The notes: generated by a model not told the origin, from the letters alone. Numbered from the stretch's first letter, positions 1 through 13,239 are shown. The stretch: DNA of 64,000 bases from Ailanthus altissimus (GCA_946807835.1 OX327683.1:36205001-36269000); one strand, 5' to 3'. Made by a program: numbers and translations.

Positions 1-222
1 ATTGATAATTAGTAGAACATTAATTTCAAATCTGACTCATAATTAACACACAATTTATGACTAGATACTTATATATATATATATATATACACTATATGTT
101 TTTTAATATAATAATTTTATAATTTAATTACATATTATTATGTTTATTTCATCTATAATTTACTTTTAGATAAATCAATATTTTTGTAAATTAATTATAT
201 TTTAAATTTTATTATAACATAT

Positions 223-1689
223 TGACAGGACCCAATCCGAGCCCTCCTCGAGAATCGAAGCAGATCCTGCGATGACATGTGACTAACATACTCTTTACTC
301 ATACATATAATATAATGAGGCTACCTGCCTCAATAAAAAGTGTACACATATGCTCCACTATACAAAACATATACAAATACACAGACTAAGACACTTATGT
401 AGCTATGCACGTTGGCCCAACCTCAAAATGTGATGACTGTATCACACTGCACAAATTCCTGTGACAACCTGGGAAAAATAGGGAAAATAGAAAAAATGGT
501 GAGCTTGTGGCTCAGTGAGTGGACATAATCTGAAAATATCATATACTTTATATGTATTGTACACGTATAAATCTGTATGATAAAATAATCATAAAACTGT
601 ATACCGAGTAATCAATAAACTTGTACTGAAAATATGAACTGTCATAAAATCTGTTATCAAGCTGAATATATGTAACATATCTCTGGAAATATGTACTATA
701 TATATATACTGAAAACTACACCAAATTTGTACTCGGAGAAAATTTGGTCTAACATGGCAGAGTAACTCACGCACAGGCAGAGTGGGGGATCTAAGCTGGT
801 CTAACCCGGCGGAATGTTACATCGCTCGGGCAGAGCAAACTAAACTGGTCTAACGCATACGCAGAGCAACTACATTAAAGGGGAGGGTACGCATATGGTG
901 GCTCAAAAACTATTACAATATAATATCATAACCATAATTATTCTGAAATAATTATTTCTGTACTGAACATAATTATAAACTGTACTATAATAAATTTTAA
1001 AATATTTCTGAATATATTAAATAGTATAAATATTTTTCTGTCTAAAATAAATCATAATTAAATCTGATAACGCGCAATTAAATCATAATTGGCTGTATTA
1101 AAAATATATAAAATATATATAGTTATTCACTCACAAAAGTGCGTTAATCCTGAACTGGATCTGGATTCTGAGATCTACCCGCTATCGGCACACCTCCTAT
1201 ATCATAGGGTATAAAAATACATCATTAGTATCGATATATATTATAAATATTAAAATCTAAATATTTTAATATCGTAAAACTATTACCTGCTAAACCATTG
1301 GATATAATTCTAACTACTCAACTAATTTCTTAAAATTTCTTATTTTTTTTCTTTTTCTTTTCTTTTCCTTCTTTTTCTTTCTTTTTCTCTTTTTCCTTCC
1401 CGTCTCTTCCTTTCCCTTTCTTTTTCTTTTTCTTTTTCCTTTTCTTTTCTCTCTTCTTTTTCTTCTTTCTTTTCTTTTCTCTTTTCTTCATTCTCTCGGC
1501 TTTCTCTTCTTTCTTTTCCTGTTTTTTTTCTTCTTTCTCAGTTTCAACTTTCTTCTTCTTAACCCAAAAAAAACAAACAATATACTTAATATATATACGG
1601 TGGCCACCGCTTTAACTTCTTCTCTCTCTCTCTTTTTTTTTTTTTTTTTCTGCCACCAAAATTTATATATATACTACACGTGTGTTACA
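223..1689 (+). mobile_element. Solo LTR, probably of a Ty3/gypsy element, with 5-bp target-site duplication
   Basis: The block begins TGACAGGACCCAATCC and ends GTGTTACA, the TG...CA ends of an LTR. It is flanked by CATAT at 218-222 and again at 1690-1694, a perfect 5-bp target-site duplication. No gag, pol or second LTR is attached, so it is a solo LTR left by LTR-LTR recombination. A pyrimidine-rich tract (CTTTTTC-type repeats) lies at about 1327-1560. The start resembles the TGTCACGCC-type start of long plant gypsy LTRs, and the second solo LTR at 40714-43431 is built the same way in the opposite orientation. The superfamily assignment is inference; the boundaries are directly visible. Confidence 0.82.
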
Positions 1690-2635
1690 CATATTTTATG
1701 ATTATATTATAAATTTTAAAATAATAATATTTCATAATATTATATAAAAGTTCTTACATTTTTATAATATTATATAACAATAATTTTAAACCACTATATA
1801 AGTACTCATTCTTTTAGTTTAATTTACTTTGTGTATGTGTTAGACTACATTATTTTGCTTTGTATCATAAATTCTGTCATATGAAATCATAATCTCTCAC
1901 CTTATTATGCATGAATTACTTTGTCAAATGAAATCACGTTTTTTTCAAATAAAAATGTAGTGTAATTTTTAATATATATATATATATATATGCGATAAAT
2001 GTTATATTCATAATATTATGTAATGTATATTAAATTTTAATATAAATTTTATGACAATTTTAGTACATATTTCGTGTTTATTAAGTACACGATTTTATAA
2101 TTATTTATAAGATATAGTTTGTATTGATATATATATATATATACATGTTGGTATGCATAGTATTATTTATAATTTATATTATTAAAAATTATTATTACTA
2201 TTTATAAAATATATGATATTTTCAAATATATTTATAAAATTCTTTAATGAGTCGCAAGGTTGTCTTTTTCTTATTTTTCTTAAGTTGTTTAAAAATTTGT
2301 GCAATATAACATCTTTAGATATTGAGATTGGACCACGATAGTAATGAGTTTCATATATATGCGTGTATATTTCTAAATAGACACAAATATAATTAAGACA
2401 AAATATGAGAGTGCATGTGGTCACAGCCTCATAGGATCCACTTCGAGCCTTGAGAAGGCCTCGGATCACTTTCAACTTTCCTTTCACGCCATTTGTAACA
2501 AAACCTTACTGATTCACTCAGGCACATCGCTGAACCAACAGGATTCCCAAGGCAATCACAACATGGACAATTACTTCCAGAATCCAGAGCACTATTTGTA
2601 ACATGTCAAATTACAGTAGAAACTTACGTACATGG

Positions 2636-2748
2636 ACTCAGTAACACTGGCTTTCGTAGAAAGCACTTCAACAGCAGGATTTTTCTTGCTCTGGAAAATG
2701 AAATAAAAGAGCCTAAATCCGGTGAATGGAAAGCAGGGATGACAACTT
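2636..2748 (-). pseudogene. Fragment duplicated from the 3' end of the MDR oxidoreductase gene
   Basis: This stretch matches the end of exon 3 of the oxidoreductase at 6494-6846. Shared blocks include AGAAAGCACTTCA, TTTTTCT.GCTCT, AATGAAATAA.AGAGC and GGTGAA.GGAAAG, followed by GATGACAACTTT. Read on the minus strand, the pieces correspond to the residues after the conserved GKVVIS motif, with small indels that break the frame. No catalytic or nucleotide-binding part is present. It is a truncated, decayed partial duplicate. The cysteine-rich reading upstream on the same strand (about 2480-2620) is not recognisable. Confidence 0.6.
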
Positions 2749-3714
2749 TCAGGCCAAATGACCTCAATAAATTTATTTTGAAACGTTATCTGCTTAACAA
2801 AGTCTTCACATTTTACAGGACACAACAGAGCAGGCAAGATATTGAGCAGCCATCCAGATCCAGTGGATATTAAGCAGACCAATCCAAATTCTGTAAGTCT
2901 GAAATAAATTATCAGGACAAGCACAGTTTATCCTGTTGGCTGCATCTATGGTTCTTCCTCTTCGTATTGTCTCTCTCATCTATCGGTAACTTTCCAAGCA
3001 ACTTGTCCTTAATTTTAACTTTCAAGTTTCAACTACCCTTTCATGCCATTTAATTAGTCACCATCCTTGCTGCTTCATATGTACTTTATATATATTGTTA
3101 AGAAAATACAATTGTCAAGATAATTAATCACTGTCATATATATATATATAATTGTCATTTATACTTTATAATTAACTGATATATTTTATTTCATTATATA
3201 TTATTTTGTTTTGTAGTTTATGTTAACCTAAAATTTATATAAAAGTTCACTTTGTATTATACTATTACAATAAAATATATATAATTTTATATTTCTCATA
3301 TAGTATCATAATTCTATTCTTTTACTATCTTTTTGTTTTATCGAAGACTTATTAGAATTTTTTTAGAGATTCATCAAAAATTTGTTGAAGCTTTTTAAAA
3401 CACCATTGAAAGTTTATTAAAAGTTAGTCATGGTTTACACTGCCTTGCCTAAGGCATTCAAAATTTATTGGCCATCAGAATGCCACCAAAATCATGTTAA
3501 TTGACGACTAAGGTAGCCTGCACGCCCTATTTAAAGGTTTTTCCATTATCTGTCACCATTTCAAATTCTAACCATTTTCATATGCATCCATCCCCACCAT
3601 TAACACTAAATTACTCCTCGTCCTCTAATCTATTCATCCCCGGTGTCTTTTTACTCGATCGGGCCACTAATTTACAATAATAACTTTTTTATAAACTATT
3701 CAACATTTTGAGGA

Positions 3715-3935
3715 CAGATTATAATTTGGTATACTTTTGAGATAATTTTGTAATTTATAAAATTTTTAGAGTTATTTTGTAATTATATATTTATTTCAAG
3801 TCATTTTATAATTTTTAAAAGTTTTAGAGTCATTTTGTAATTTTTAGGATCATTATGCAATTATCAAATCCTTTTAGAGTTTTGTAATTTAAAATTTTTT
3901 TGGAGTCATTTTATAATTATAAAAAGTTTTAGGGT
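3715..3935. repeat. Degenerate AT-rich minisatellite
   Basis: Five or more imperfect copies of a unit built around GAGTCATTTTGTAATTTTTA and AAAGTTTTAGAG follow each other with a spacing of roughly 35-50 bases. Copies differ by substitutions and small indels, so the array is old. No coding potential is visible. Confidence 0.6.
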
Positions 3936-4019
3936 TAAAGTATAAATATTTAAAATTGAATAGCCAATTTTTTTTTCTAATTTCTTTCTCTTAAGATCTA
4001 TTCCAATAAATAAGTCTAA

Positions 4020-6290
4020 TATCCTCAACTTATTCATATTATTTTTTATGGACATAATTATATCTTATGGGCACAAGTTATGCTTAACTTTCTTAAAGAT
4101 AGAAAATTTTGGTACTATATCATTAGTGATGTTACTTTACCCATGAAGCACAATAGTGAGAGTCTAAAAGCCTTTATTAACAAATTGGAATATTGGGATA
4201 ACAAAAATTACAAGATTATTATATGGTTTTAAAATGCTTGTACTTCATCCATAAGTTTTCATTACAACCGATTTGACACTACTAAATCACTTTAGAATTT
4301 TTTTTTCGCATTGCTACACCTCTATTGGCCTCTCTCATTAGTATCAACTACTTATAATTTACATTAATTATAAATTTGGCTAATGATGTTATTATCTCTG
4401 AACAAACAATGTTTGTTACTCTCTAACCAGTTCGCATAAGCGCAATCCTTACTACTCAAATGTGTCATGTAAAATGTGTTGTTATTGTCGCTTATCTAAT
4501 CATGTAATTCTTAATTAACTCATCACATAAATATATAATATGTCAAAAATTTAGACTCAGTCATTATGACAAGGATTATCTCAACAAACGAAAATTGTTT
4601 TAAGGTGCTACTTCTATAAGACCTCCATCACTTTCTATTATTACTACTACCAAAGATAGTGTCAATTCTTCTTTCAATTGGCTAGTAATCTTGAATCTTT
4701 ACTCCGCTAACTCTGATCGAACTCTAGTAAACCTTTTATTTTTATTTCCTCCGTTGTTCAGGTAATTCTTATATTTTGATTTTGCATGTTGCAATCATAT
4801 AACTTTCAATCCTATTATTTTCTCCTCTAATTATCCTACTTTTTATTTATCCTTTATTCAAACTACTAATGATTCTTCTATAAATGTTAGTTATGTTGGT
4901 CAAGTGTCTTACTATAATCTCTCATTATCTAATACTTTTCTCATACCCAAACTCACATTAACTTTTTTATCTATCGATAAACTTATGATTTGGTCTTAAC
5001 ATCTTGTTCACTGCCTTTGGGTGTTGTGTACAGAATCTGAACACAAGTCAGACACTTTCTGTAAAGTTGGATGTTTGTATGAGCTTATGCATCGCCCCCA
5101 AAAAATAAAATGAATTTGAAAGCAATAATCTTGAGGTACCAACCCACAAATAGTCTTTACATTTTTCCTTTTTATCCATTTTGTTTGCAGCATCTATTTC
5201 TCCAATATCTCCGTTGCATCTTTGGCATTTTTGTTTAGGTAATGCATCAATTAGTCACATACATTCTCTAGTCTCTAATAGTCATTTAAGAATTATTTTT
5301 TATAATAAAGATAATTGTTTGACTTATGCTATACCAAAAAATCAGTTTTGATTTTATTGATCATATTATTGTTTCTCATACTCCTTTTGATCCTATACAT
5401 TCTAATATATAGAGCTTATCTCTCAATGCCACTATAAGAGAATCAAGATATTTTTTTTTTATTAATAACTATTCTCGATATACATGTTTGTTCCTCATAA
5501 AACAACGATCAAAACTTACCAAAATTTATCATGATTTTTCTTACATAGTTAAAACACAATTTACTTGTTCAATTAAAGTCTTTTGTACTAATAATCTTAT
5601 GGAAAATATAAATTCTAACTTTTTAAATCTTCTATATGAGCATTTATTATTAGTCAAAGAGTTTGTCTTGATACAACTTAGCAAAATAAAAGAGTTGAGC
5701 ATAAATATAGACATATTTTAAACACAGTTCGTATTTTTTCTGTTTGCCTTTTGTCCTGAATGTTTCTAGGGAGAACTTGGCTTCAATGTTATTTTTATCA
5801 TCAAACATGTTCATTATCCTATTATAGAGAATAAGTTATCTTATGAGTGATTTTATGAAACCTCGTCTAATTATAGTCTCCTTAAAGTATTTGATAGTAT
5901 TTGCATTGTCCTACTTCAAAAATATAAACACACCAAACTTAAGTTACATGCTCGGTTATGTTGCTTCTTTGGATAAAGGATAGAGCATAAAAGTTATACG
6001 TATTAGGATCTTATATCTAAACATTTCTGCATCTCTCGTTATGTAGTATTTCTCGAGCATAAAAGTTTTTCTTTGTGTCAAACTTTCATTATGTGTTTTC
6101 GTTTATTATGACATTTTGCATACGAATCTTCTTCTGAGTTTCAAACAAGTGAGTCTGTTGATATGATGCTTGCTTCTAAGCTACCTACCTCATTTGAAGG
6201 AATTGCCTTAAACAAATCTAAGTCTTCCTCTAAATTCTTTTTGGTTGCTCTACCCGAATAAGAGAAATTCTTGTTAAACTTTATAATTAT
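4020..6290 (+). pseudogene. Decayed Ty1/copia gag-pol remnant
   Basis: Although no long ORF survives, short readings on the plus strand follow the order of a copia polyprotein. About 4020-4380 reads like the UBN2-type gag (HIIFYGHNY, LWAQVM, LNFLKDRKFW, KLEYWDNKNYKIIIWF). About 4740-5000 reads like the protease region, with an FDFACCNHITF block standing where copia elements have a D-SA-CCNHMT motif. About 5390-5720 reads like the integrase core (NNYSRYTCLFLIKQRSKL, KIYHDFSYIVKTQF). About 5730-6290 reads like the integrase tail. Frameshifts and stops are frequent. No LTRs could be placed, so the ends are approximate. The element is dead and old. Confidence 0.72.
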
Positions 6291-6493
6291 CAATTTTTCT
6301 ACACTCTTTTCTTATATAAGCCGCAGTCATATTTTAAGATTAAATTTGTTTGGTGATAAGCAATGATAAATGAATTACAAGCCTTCGAAAAGAATTACAA
6401 TGGCAGAAATATTTTGTGCCATGCTACGCACACGGTCACACCGTACTAGAATATTGAGAGCAATGAATCAACAATAATTATTGCATTTACTGA

Positions 6494-8311
6494 TCAGTAG
6501 ACAGATGTTTCCTGAGAAAGCACTTCAGGAGTAGGTTTTTTCTCGCTCTCAAATGAAATAAGAGAGCGTAAATTCGGTGAAGGGAAAGTAGAGATGACAA
6601 CTTTTCCTCTAGCTCGTCCAGTTTCAAGGTATCGGAAAGCTTCAATTACATCTGTAAATTTATATGGGCCAGTGGGATCGATCTGAGGTTTGAGCTTTCC
6701 ATTTTCTATGTAAGGCCTGAGCTTCTCCAAGTTTTTCCCAGAAACTGTCAAGCTTGAGTAAACCGCTCTCGGATGGGAAGGAGGCCATGTTATGTCAACA
6801 ATTGGTGCATCCTCCTTAGCTACCACGAAAGATTTCTTGCAGTCACCTGAAGATGTAAATTGTAATATATTAAGTTAAAGTTAAAAAAAGAATCGTACTA
6901 AATATAGAACTGGACCCAACCAAAAAAGCAAGGTCCCATGTCAAAACTCCTTGTCACAAATTACTTCTGCACGATGAAAGCTATAATATAGATATATAGG
7001 GAAAGCGATCAAGAAACTAATTATTACCAATGGTATCATAGAGAAAATCAAATTTCTCCTCAATATCCTCGTATTTGGTTTTTGTGTAGTCAATAACTTT
7101 ATCAGCTCCCAGTGATTTGACAAATTCTACCTTCGGGGTGCTAGTTGTAGCCACAACATAAGAAGCTCCATACAAATGTTTGGCCAACTGAATCGCTAAA
7201 GTTCCAACTCCGCCTGCTCCACCAACTATAAAGATTGTCTGGCCCGCTTTAAAACCTGCAGTTTCAAAGCCTTTTATTGCTGTCTGAACTGCTAGAGGCA
7301 AGCTGGCAGCTTCCTCAAATGACAGGTTCTTGGGCTTTATAGCAACCAAGCTCTCCTCCGCCACTATGAACTCTGCCACAGTTCCAAGCTGCTTTAATTT
7401 TCCTTCTACGTTGAAATCTTGGATGTTGCCATAAACCTCATCACCTGTATTCAACTTTGTGACACTTTTTCCTTTTCCTACCACCACTCCTGCCATGTCA
7501 CAGCCAGGGACTACCTGCAAAAACACAGGCACGTGTCACCAAAATTATAAAATTGGAAATAATAATTCTGGTACATCAGTCAAGGCTTCAGTTTATAAAA
7601 GTCTTTTAATGCTGATGAAGTACTGCAAACGTTATGGGAAATGTCACCAAATTAAATAAAAGCAAACCCTTATATTAAACACGCTGCAATTTTGCTTAAA
7701 GTTACGAAACTACTGCTACCAAGCTTCAAAATATTTTTTCCAGCTTGTTTTAATTTGTTAGTACCATACTTTCAAACAAATTTTAAGTCTCAAGTTGTCA
7801 ACATTGAACTATGCATAGGTCCAAAACGGCCAGTATGGTCAGTATATTTACTTCACACATTCTTTCATGTCCTAAAAGCTTTCACCTTTTGTTCCTGTAT
7901 ATAAAAGAACAATTTTTATTCAATACGGTTAGTGCAAATACTACTGAAAACTATCACATGCATGATATGACCATGCATGCAAAAAGCAGAACAATTTAGA
8001 CTAAGATCACGAACAAATCAGAGTGGGGAGAAGTTAAAAGAAATCAGGTATATATGAGGCCCTCACAATTGACCTTTCTCTTTTTAATAATTAATATATA
8101 TCTTTGACACAATAACAATTATTTTACTCACTGGAAAGTCAGAAGGAAAGATGGGTTGTCGGCGCCTCTTGTAATCGATCGGATTCAAGGCAGCGGCTCG
8201 AACTTGGATGAGTAGTTGATTGTGCCGGGGAGTAGGAAGCGGGAAGTCTCCCAACTTGAGCACTTCCTTGGGACCATACTCCTCATACAACCAAGCTTTC
8301 TGCATTTTCAT
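6494..8311 (-). CDS. MDR-family NADPH oxidoreductase, 2-methylene-furan-3-one reductase/quinone oxidoreductase-like (3 exons)
   Basis: Exons, in transcript order, are 8311-8132, 7514-7028 and 6846-6494. They join in frame at GT-AG sites to give about 339 residues. The N-terminal GroES-like part contains KAWLYEEYG, AAALNPIDYKRR and VVPGCDMAGVVVGKG. The Rossmann part carries the nucleotide-binding signature GGAGGVGTLAIQLAKH and IDYTKTKYEDI; the C-terminal part has PYKFTDVIEAFRYLETGRARGKVVIS. There are no catalytic zinc ligands, as expected for the quinone/enone reductase branch, which reduces activated C=C bonds with NAD(P)H, including in furaneol synthesis in fruit. The substrate here is unknown. 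Two in-frame ATGs are possible, at 8311 and 8305. A TATAAATAA about 35 bases upstream implies a very short leader, so 8305 is a real alternative. The length is normal and nothing is broken. Confidence 0.88.
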
Positions 8312-8342
8312 GTTTCTTGCAAAAACACTACCACTTTCCTCG

Positions 8343-8351
8343 TTATTTATA
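8343..8351 (-). promoter_or_regulatory. TATA box of the MDR oxidoreductase gene
   Basis: TATAAATAA on the minus strand lies 32-40 bases before the first candidate ATG at 8311. At the usual TATA-to-start spacing of about 30 bases, transcription would begin only a few bases upstream of that ATG. This affects which of the two ATGs is used. Confidence 0.5.
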
Positions 8352-8401
8352 GACCAAAACAACAAGGGCTAGCTTGGATGAAGAAATTAGTGGACCCCTA
8401 A

Positions 8402-10961
8402 TAATTAATTTTAAAATTAAATGACTAGCTTGCTGATGTATGAAATGAACACACATAATGCCCCTGCTGTGTTGTAATCCTTTTTCTATCAACATCATTT
8501 ACCATGTTTTTCGAGAAAGGGAAAATGAGAAATATCTCTGTGCATGACATGAAATATATTGGACTTTTGCAGCCATGGGCGACAATAAAAGGAAAATAGG
8601 AAAGAACTGATTTTATTTTGCTATTGTTATAACTCGTAAAGATATGATCGCCATCAAAGATTAGACAGTTTTTAAGTTTGATTTGCCATTCTAGCTAACT
8701 ACTTCATAACGCAGATTTTGATATTAAATTTCTAATACCTTCTCCCGAGTGACTAAATAAACTGCCAACAAATAGTAAACAAGAAAGACTGATTTCACAA
8801 GAGATTTTCAGACTCTTTGAGTACTTGGTTAATGCCAGTAAAAGAAGTAGAAAAATAGTAATAACAATCAAATAATTCAACATTATCTACGTTTCTTTGT
8901 GTTTGATGGTTAATGCCCATCGAATTGTTGATATTCTATCTTCGTTTTTCCTTTTTTTTTTTCTTAATCTTCTTTTTCTTTCATAAATTTCCTTTTGGAT
9001 TCCGTAAAACATGATCTAGCAAAAGTATAATCTTGGGCATAAGGGTAACTAAAATGGATTTTCCAAAGCGATAGTATTGAAATTTTGGAATCTACACCAT
9101 CAAAATCAATCAAATATCTATGTACTATGTTTTGGTTTGTTTGTTTTTTTTTTTTTTTTGGACATATTTGTATCATATTACTTGTAATCGAATTCCGATT
9201 AATACAGCTCAATGACATGAATTTTCCCATGCATAATATTATGACATAACAGGAAGTCAGTAACAATATAAATCATCATATTTATGGAATTAACGTAATA
9301 TAGAAGTAATACTATAAATGGTAGGCTTCACATTTCACATTACAAAGTTTGAAGACGAAACTTTGTCATACCATAACAAAACCTAACCCACTATGCCCTA
9401 GTTAATATGAAATTATACGTGACATGATGATACCCAAACTCATCAAGTTTTTCTCGAAGCTGCTCAAAGATAGAGGCCTTGATCGAAGTTCTTTCTCGGT
9501 CAGTCATGCAGGCAAAGAAATTTTGTTAATTTTTAGCAATTACTTTCCCCTCAAATAGATGCCTAGTTAACAGTGGTCTGATATTATATTGGTTAGCTGC
9601 ATTCTCAGATTTAAGAATTTTCCAGGATAATTTATTCAAAACAAGTGATCATGTCCTTAACCTCAAGTTAGAAATTTGATCCATGGAATTACGAGAGATG
9701 ACGATAGTGATAATCTAACAAATAAATGCGGCTCATATAGCTAGTGATTGATGTGTTTGTGTGCAATTTTACAAAGCTATTGGATAGACATCAAGTCCAT
9801 CCTATAATGACCCCTCAGTCCAAAAAGAAGCACGTACAGATAATATCGAACGTTAAGAGAATACACACCTTAAAAACGAGGTCGCGTTTTGCTGGCCACA
9901 AATTTTTATCAGGACCCCTTGATTTTTATCAATATCAAACTACTAGTCTACATAAACTTCAGAAACCTACAATTCAAATAAATTATTCATCGGACTTGTA
10001 GTTAAGACTTCTTTTCGACATCAATGCATGAATAATAAACCTGTTAGTCTGAATTGATCATTGTGTGATGAAATAATTAGTCTATCTACTCGGATTCCGG
10101 TGCGAAAGTGGTGGCACTATTAAAATTCAAAATTGAATTTTATATCTATGGAACATGTAGCTACACATATAAGCTTCTGATGGATAATGTTGAATTATGT
10201 CTAAAATTCTTCATTAACATCCATCCCTTTTCTACTAATATCCTCCTCTATATCAATAATTGAATCCATGAAAAATATATATTTGTAGACGAATCATTTT
10301 ATTGGTAATATTGTTGTTGCAATGCCATTATGTTATGTATCATACCATTTTTTTAAATTCACCATTTTCAATTCAAGAGACTTTAAGCACTAAATTATTA
10401 TAGAAAGGCATGTAACTACTAATAATCTTCTTATTCCTCAAATATATTGTTCATCTAGGAAGGATTTCAAGTACTATTCTCGCTTTATCAAGTTCTATCA
10501 CTTTTATCATTTTATATAAGTTAAGATTTATCTTTAATATTAATATTAATATTAAACTTTTTTTAATAACTTAAATTTTTGGATTAAGTAGTAAATTAAC
10601 ATGATATAAGAGTCAAAGTCCTAAATTCCAACCCCCATGTTTTTGTTAATTTTTTCAATTATTTTTATTTCAATCTTTAAGGATTTACTTTATCTCAAAT
10701 CTTAAAATTTTAATTTTTTAAATTATCTATGTTTTGATCTCTAAAAATTTACTCTATCTCAAATCTTAAAATTGAATCTACGTTTCATTAGGGAGACTAA
10801 TTTTAATACTAATAATATTAATATTAAACTTTCTTTTAACAATTTAAACTTTTGGAGTTAAATAGTAAACTAATCATGTACATGTGGTAAACTCACGTGA
10901 AAGAGACTAACTTATTTTTAATACTAATAATACTAATTCCTGAGTTTTTTATTGTTAGACC
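8402..10961. other. Intergenic spacer, no gene recognised
   Basis: The sequence is AT-rich, with homopolymer runs (for example a T-run near 9142-9159). ORFs here are short, lack recognisable motifs and show no splice-linked partners. A repeated segment based on AATATTAATATTAAACTTT begins near 10535 and recurs near 10815 and 11975. It probably belongs to the repeat block into which the next element inserted. Confidence 0.5.
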
Positions 10962-11972
10962 CCATGATTTATGGTGTGTGACTGAAACACCCTCCTACTT
11001 TTAAAAATTTCTAAAACACCCTCCTACTTTTTATTCGTCAATTCCTTCCATTTGTTTTGACGTAAGAAATGACATTTGGGTACTTTAACATACCAAAAAT
11101 ATGACAAGCACACTAGGTGTCATTTTAGGAACGCATATTTTGATTTGCCCATTTTGTGTAAATTCAACCAATTCATGTAGATCAACTATTATGAAATAAA
11201 TTTTTTTTTAAAAAAATCTTACCTGTTGATCGAAGAGAAAACAAAGAGAGGTCTGAGTGAACCCTCAAGTTCTCTCTCTCTTACTGTATATGAAGCTTGA
11301 GTTTTGATGATGATGAAGAAAGAATTCTAGACATCTCTTACTCTCTAGGATGCCACACTCCACCCACCCCTTGAATCAGCAGCAAGAAAACTAATCCACT
11401 GTCAGTGACTTTCTGAGGCCCCCCTTAAGTAAAAAAAAAATAGAACATGGAAGCATGCTGCTACTGCCATCGATTTCTTCAGACACATACCAAATATATA
11501 TCTAGAGCAAATAGATATTGATCTATTTTGCTTGGAAACTGATAGAAAGAAAAAGTTCTTCCTCCTTTTGTTTTGAATAGAAGGAATATTATGGGTTTGA
11601 CATAGATTGAGAGATGCAAAGATTTAATTTCATAAGATTTTGGCGATTTGATATAGGCATAAGTTTTTTTTTTAATTATTTTCTCAATTTCTTTTGATTT
11701 TTTTTCAAGTGAAGGGAACACTAAAGTTGAAGGAGAAATCAGTCAATTCAAATGGAATTAAGGGCATAATAGTAATTGCATAAAATTAAAAATAATTTAA
11801 ATAAAATTTTCAATTCAAATGGGTGCTGATATTGTCATATTGTCAAAGACAACATCATAACTGCACATTTTAAAAAAAAATTATGTTAAAACAAAAGAAA
11901 TAAACTAACAAATAGGAGAGTTTTAGAAAATTTTGAAATTATTGAAGTGTTTTAATCACAAAAACTATGATG
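10962..11972. mobile_element. MULE-like element with long imperfect terminal inverted repeats
   Basis: The left end (about 10962-11065) includes CCATGATTT, GTGTGACTGAAACACC, TTTCTAAAACACCCTCCTA and CCATTTGTTTTGACGTAA. The right end (about 11881-11972) carries their inverse in the same order, read as CATCATAG, GTGATTAAAACACTTC, TTTTCTAAAACTCTCCTA and TTTTGTTTTAACATAA. That is about 90-100 bases of imperfect inverted repeat around roughly 800 bases. The interior shows no transposase; it holds a stretch near 11220-11420 with higher complexity that could be captured host sequence. ATACTAATAAT occurs just outside both ends and may be the target-site duplication. The class (Mutator-like, non-autonomous) is inferred from TIR length only. 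Confidence 0.55.
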
Positions 11973-12924
11973 ATACTAATAATGTTAATATTAAGTATTT
12001 TCAAACGATTTAAATTTTTAATTAAGTGTTAAATTAATAACGTATATGTGATAAATTTTAATAATAAGTTGAGTAATAAATTAATAATATACACATTGAT
12101 GCAGTACTTGATGCGTTCATCATCTTTAATTGACGCATCATATGTAGTGGGTGTAAAATTTATTCGTCTTTCACTAAGCTTAGTGATTAGATTTTAAATT
12201 ATACAAAACAATGATGTATCAACAAAATAATGACCTTATTATCCATTATTATATTTTGACTTTTCACATATAAAAATACAAGAAAAGCATTAGCATTAAG
12301 ATGGAATATTAAACTTTTAGATAAAAACTATCCACTTTCAATGAAATAAAAGGCTAAATGTGTCTTGCCATAAAATACCCGTATAAAACTTTTCCATGGA
12401 TACCAATAAGTAATTCTCTATATTCTCATCGCAATTTTTCTTTTGCAGTATACAACATTCATAACAGTTATATAGTGATGAGCATATAAAAAATTTCTGT
12501 TAATTTCCAACAACAAAGTAGCATCCTCCTTTATATCCATGATTGTTATTAACATTCCTTTGCTCGCCAGTAAATCACCATTCACCTTCGTATCAAGGAT
12601 TTGAGTTTATAAATATATATATATATATATAGTTGCACATATGAAGTTTTCAGGAGAAATATATAATTTCACATACAGTTAGTACAGTCTAAGAATTCCA
12701 TTAAATCTTCCGCTTTTGCTTCCCCTTGTGTCGTGGCTTCTCCTACATTTTCATCATTTTTATGTTGGTGAGTGGGATCACTCTCCTAGAGAATATCTGA
12801 CTGCTAAGATTTTCTTGGTAAGTCTGTCTGCTTCTACATTTTGGTTTTTCGGTATCTGACTGATCGTGACTTTTGCAATTGCTTGGTTGCTTCATTTGCT
12901 TTAGTGAGATAATTATTCATTCTC

Positions 12925-13003
12925 TTATTTTACTGAGTAATTTTTGTTTCACTAGAAAGTGACTTTATTTTACTGTATAATCATTGTTTCACTAGAAAGT
13001 GAT
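12925..13003. repeat. Two-copy 40-bp tandem duplication
   Basis: Two 39-base copies start at 12925 and 12965. Both begin TTATTTTACTG and end GTTTCACTAGAAAGTGA, differing at a few positions in the middle. It is a simple tandem duplication in noncoding DNA. Confidence 0.75.
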
Positions 13004-13239
13004 TAAAGCGAAGTTGTGTATAACTAGAGTTTTTTTTTATCATTAATTGAAAAGTTATCGTTAGTCTTTAAATTAGTATTTTATATTTGTTAAAATTTAG
13101 TGATTCAATAATTTTATATGAAAAATAATTAAAATTAATATTAAAAAGAAGAGTGATGTTAAAGTTAAACACGTATTAAACGTGTAAGAGAGAAGCAAAA
13201 CAAGACTTGAAAATAAAAAAAGGTAAAGAAAATTGAACT

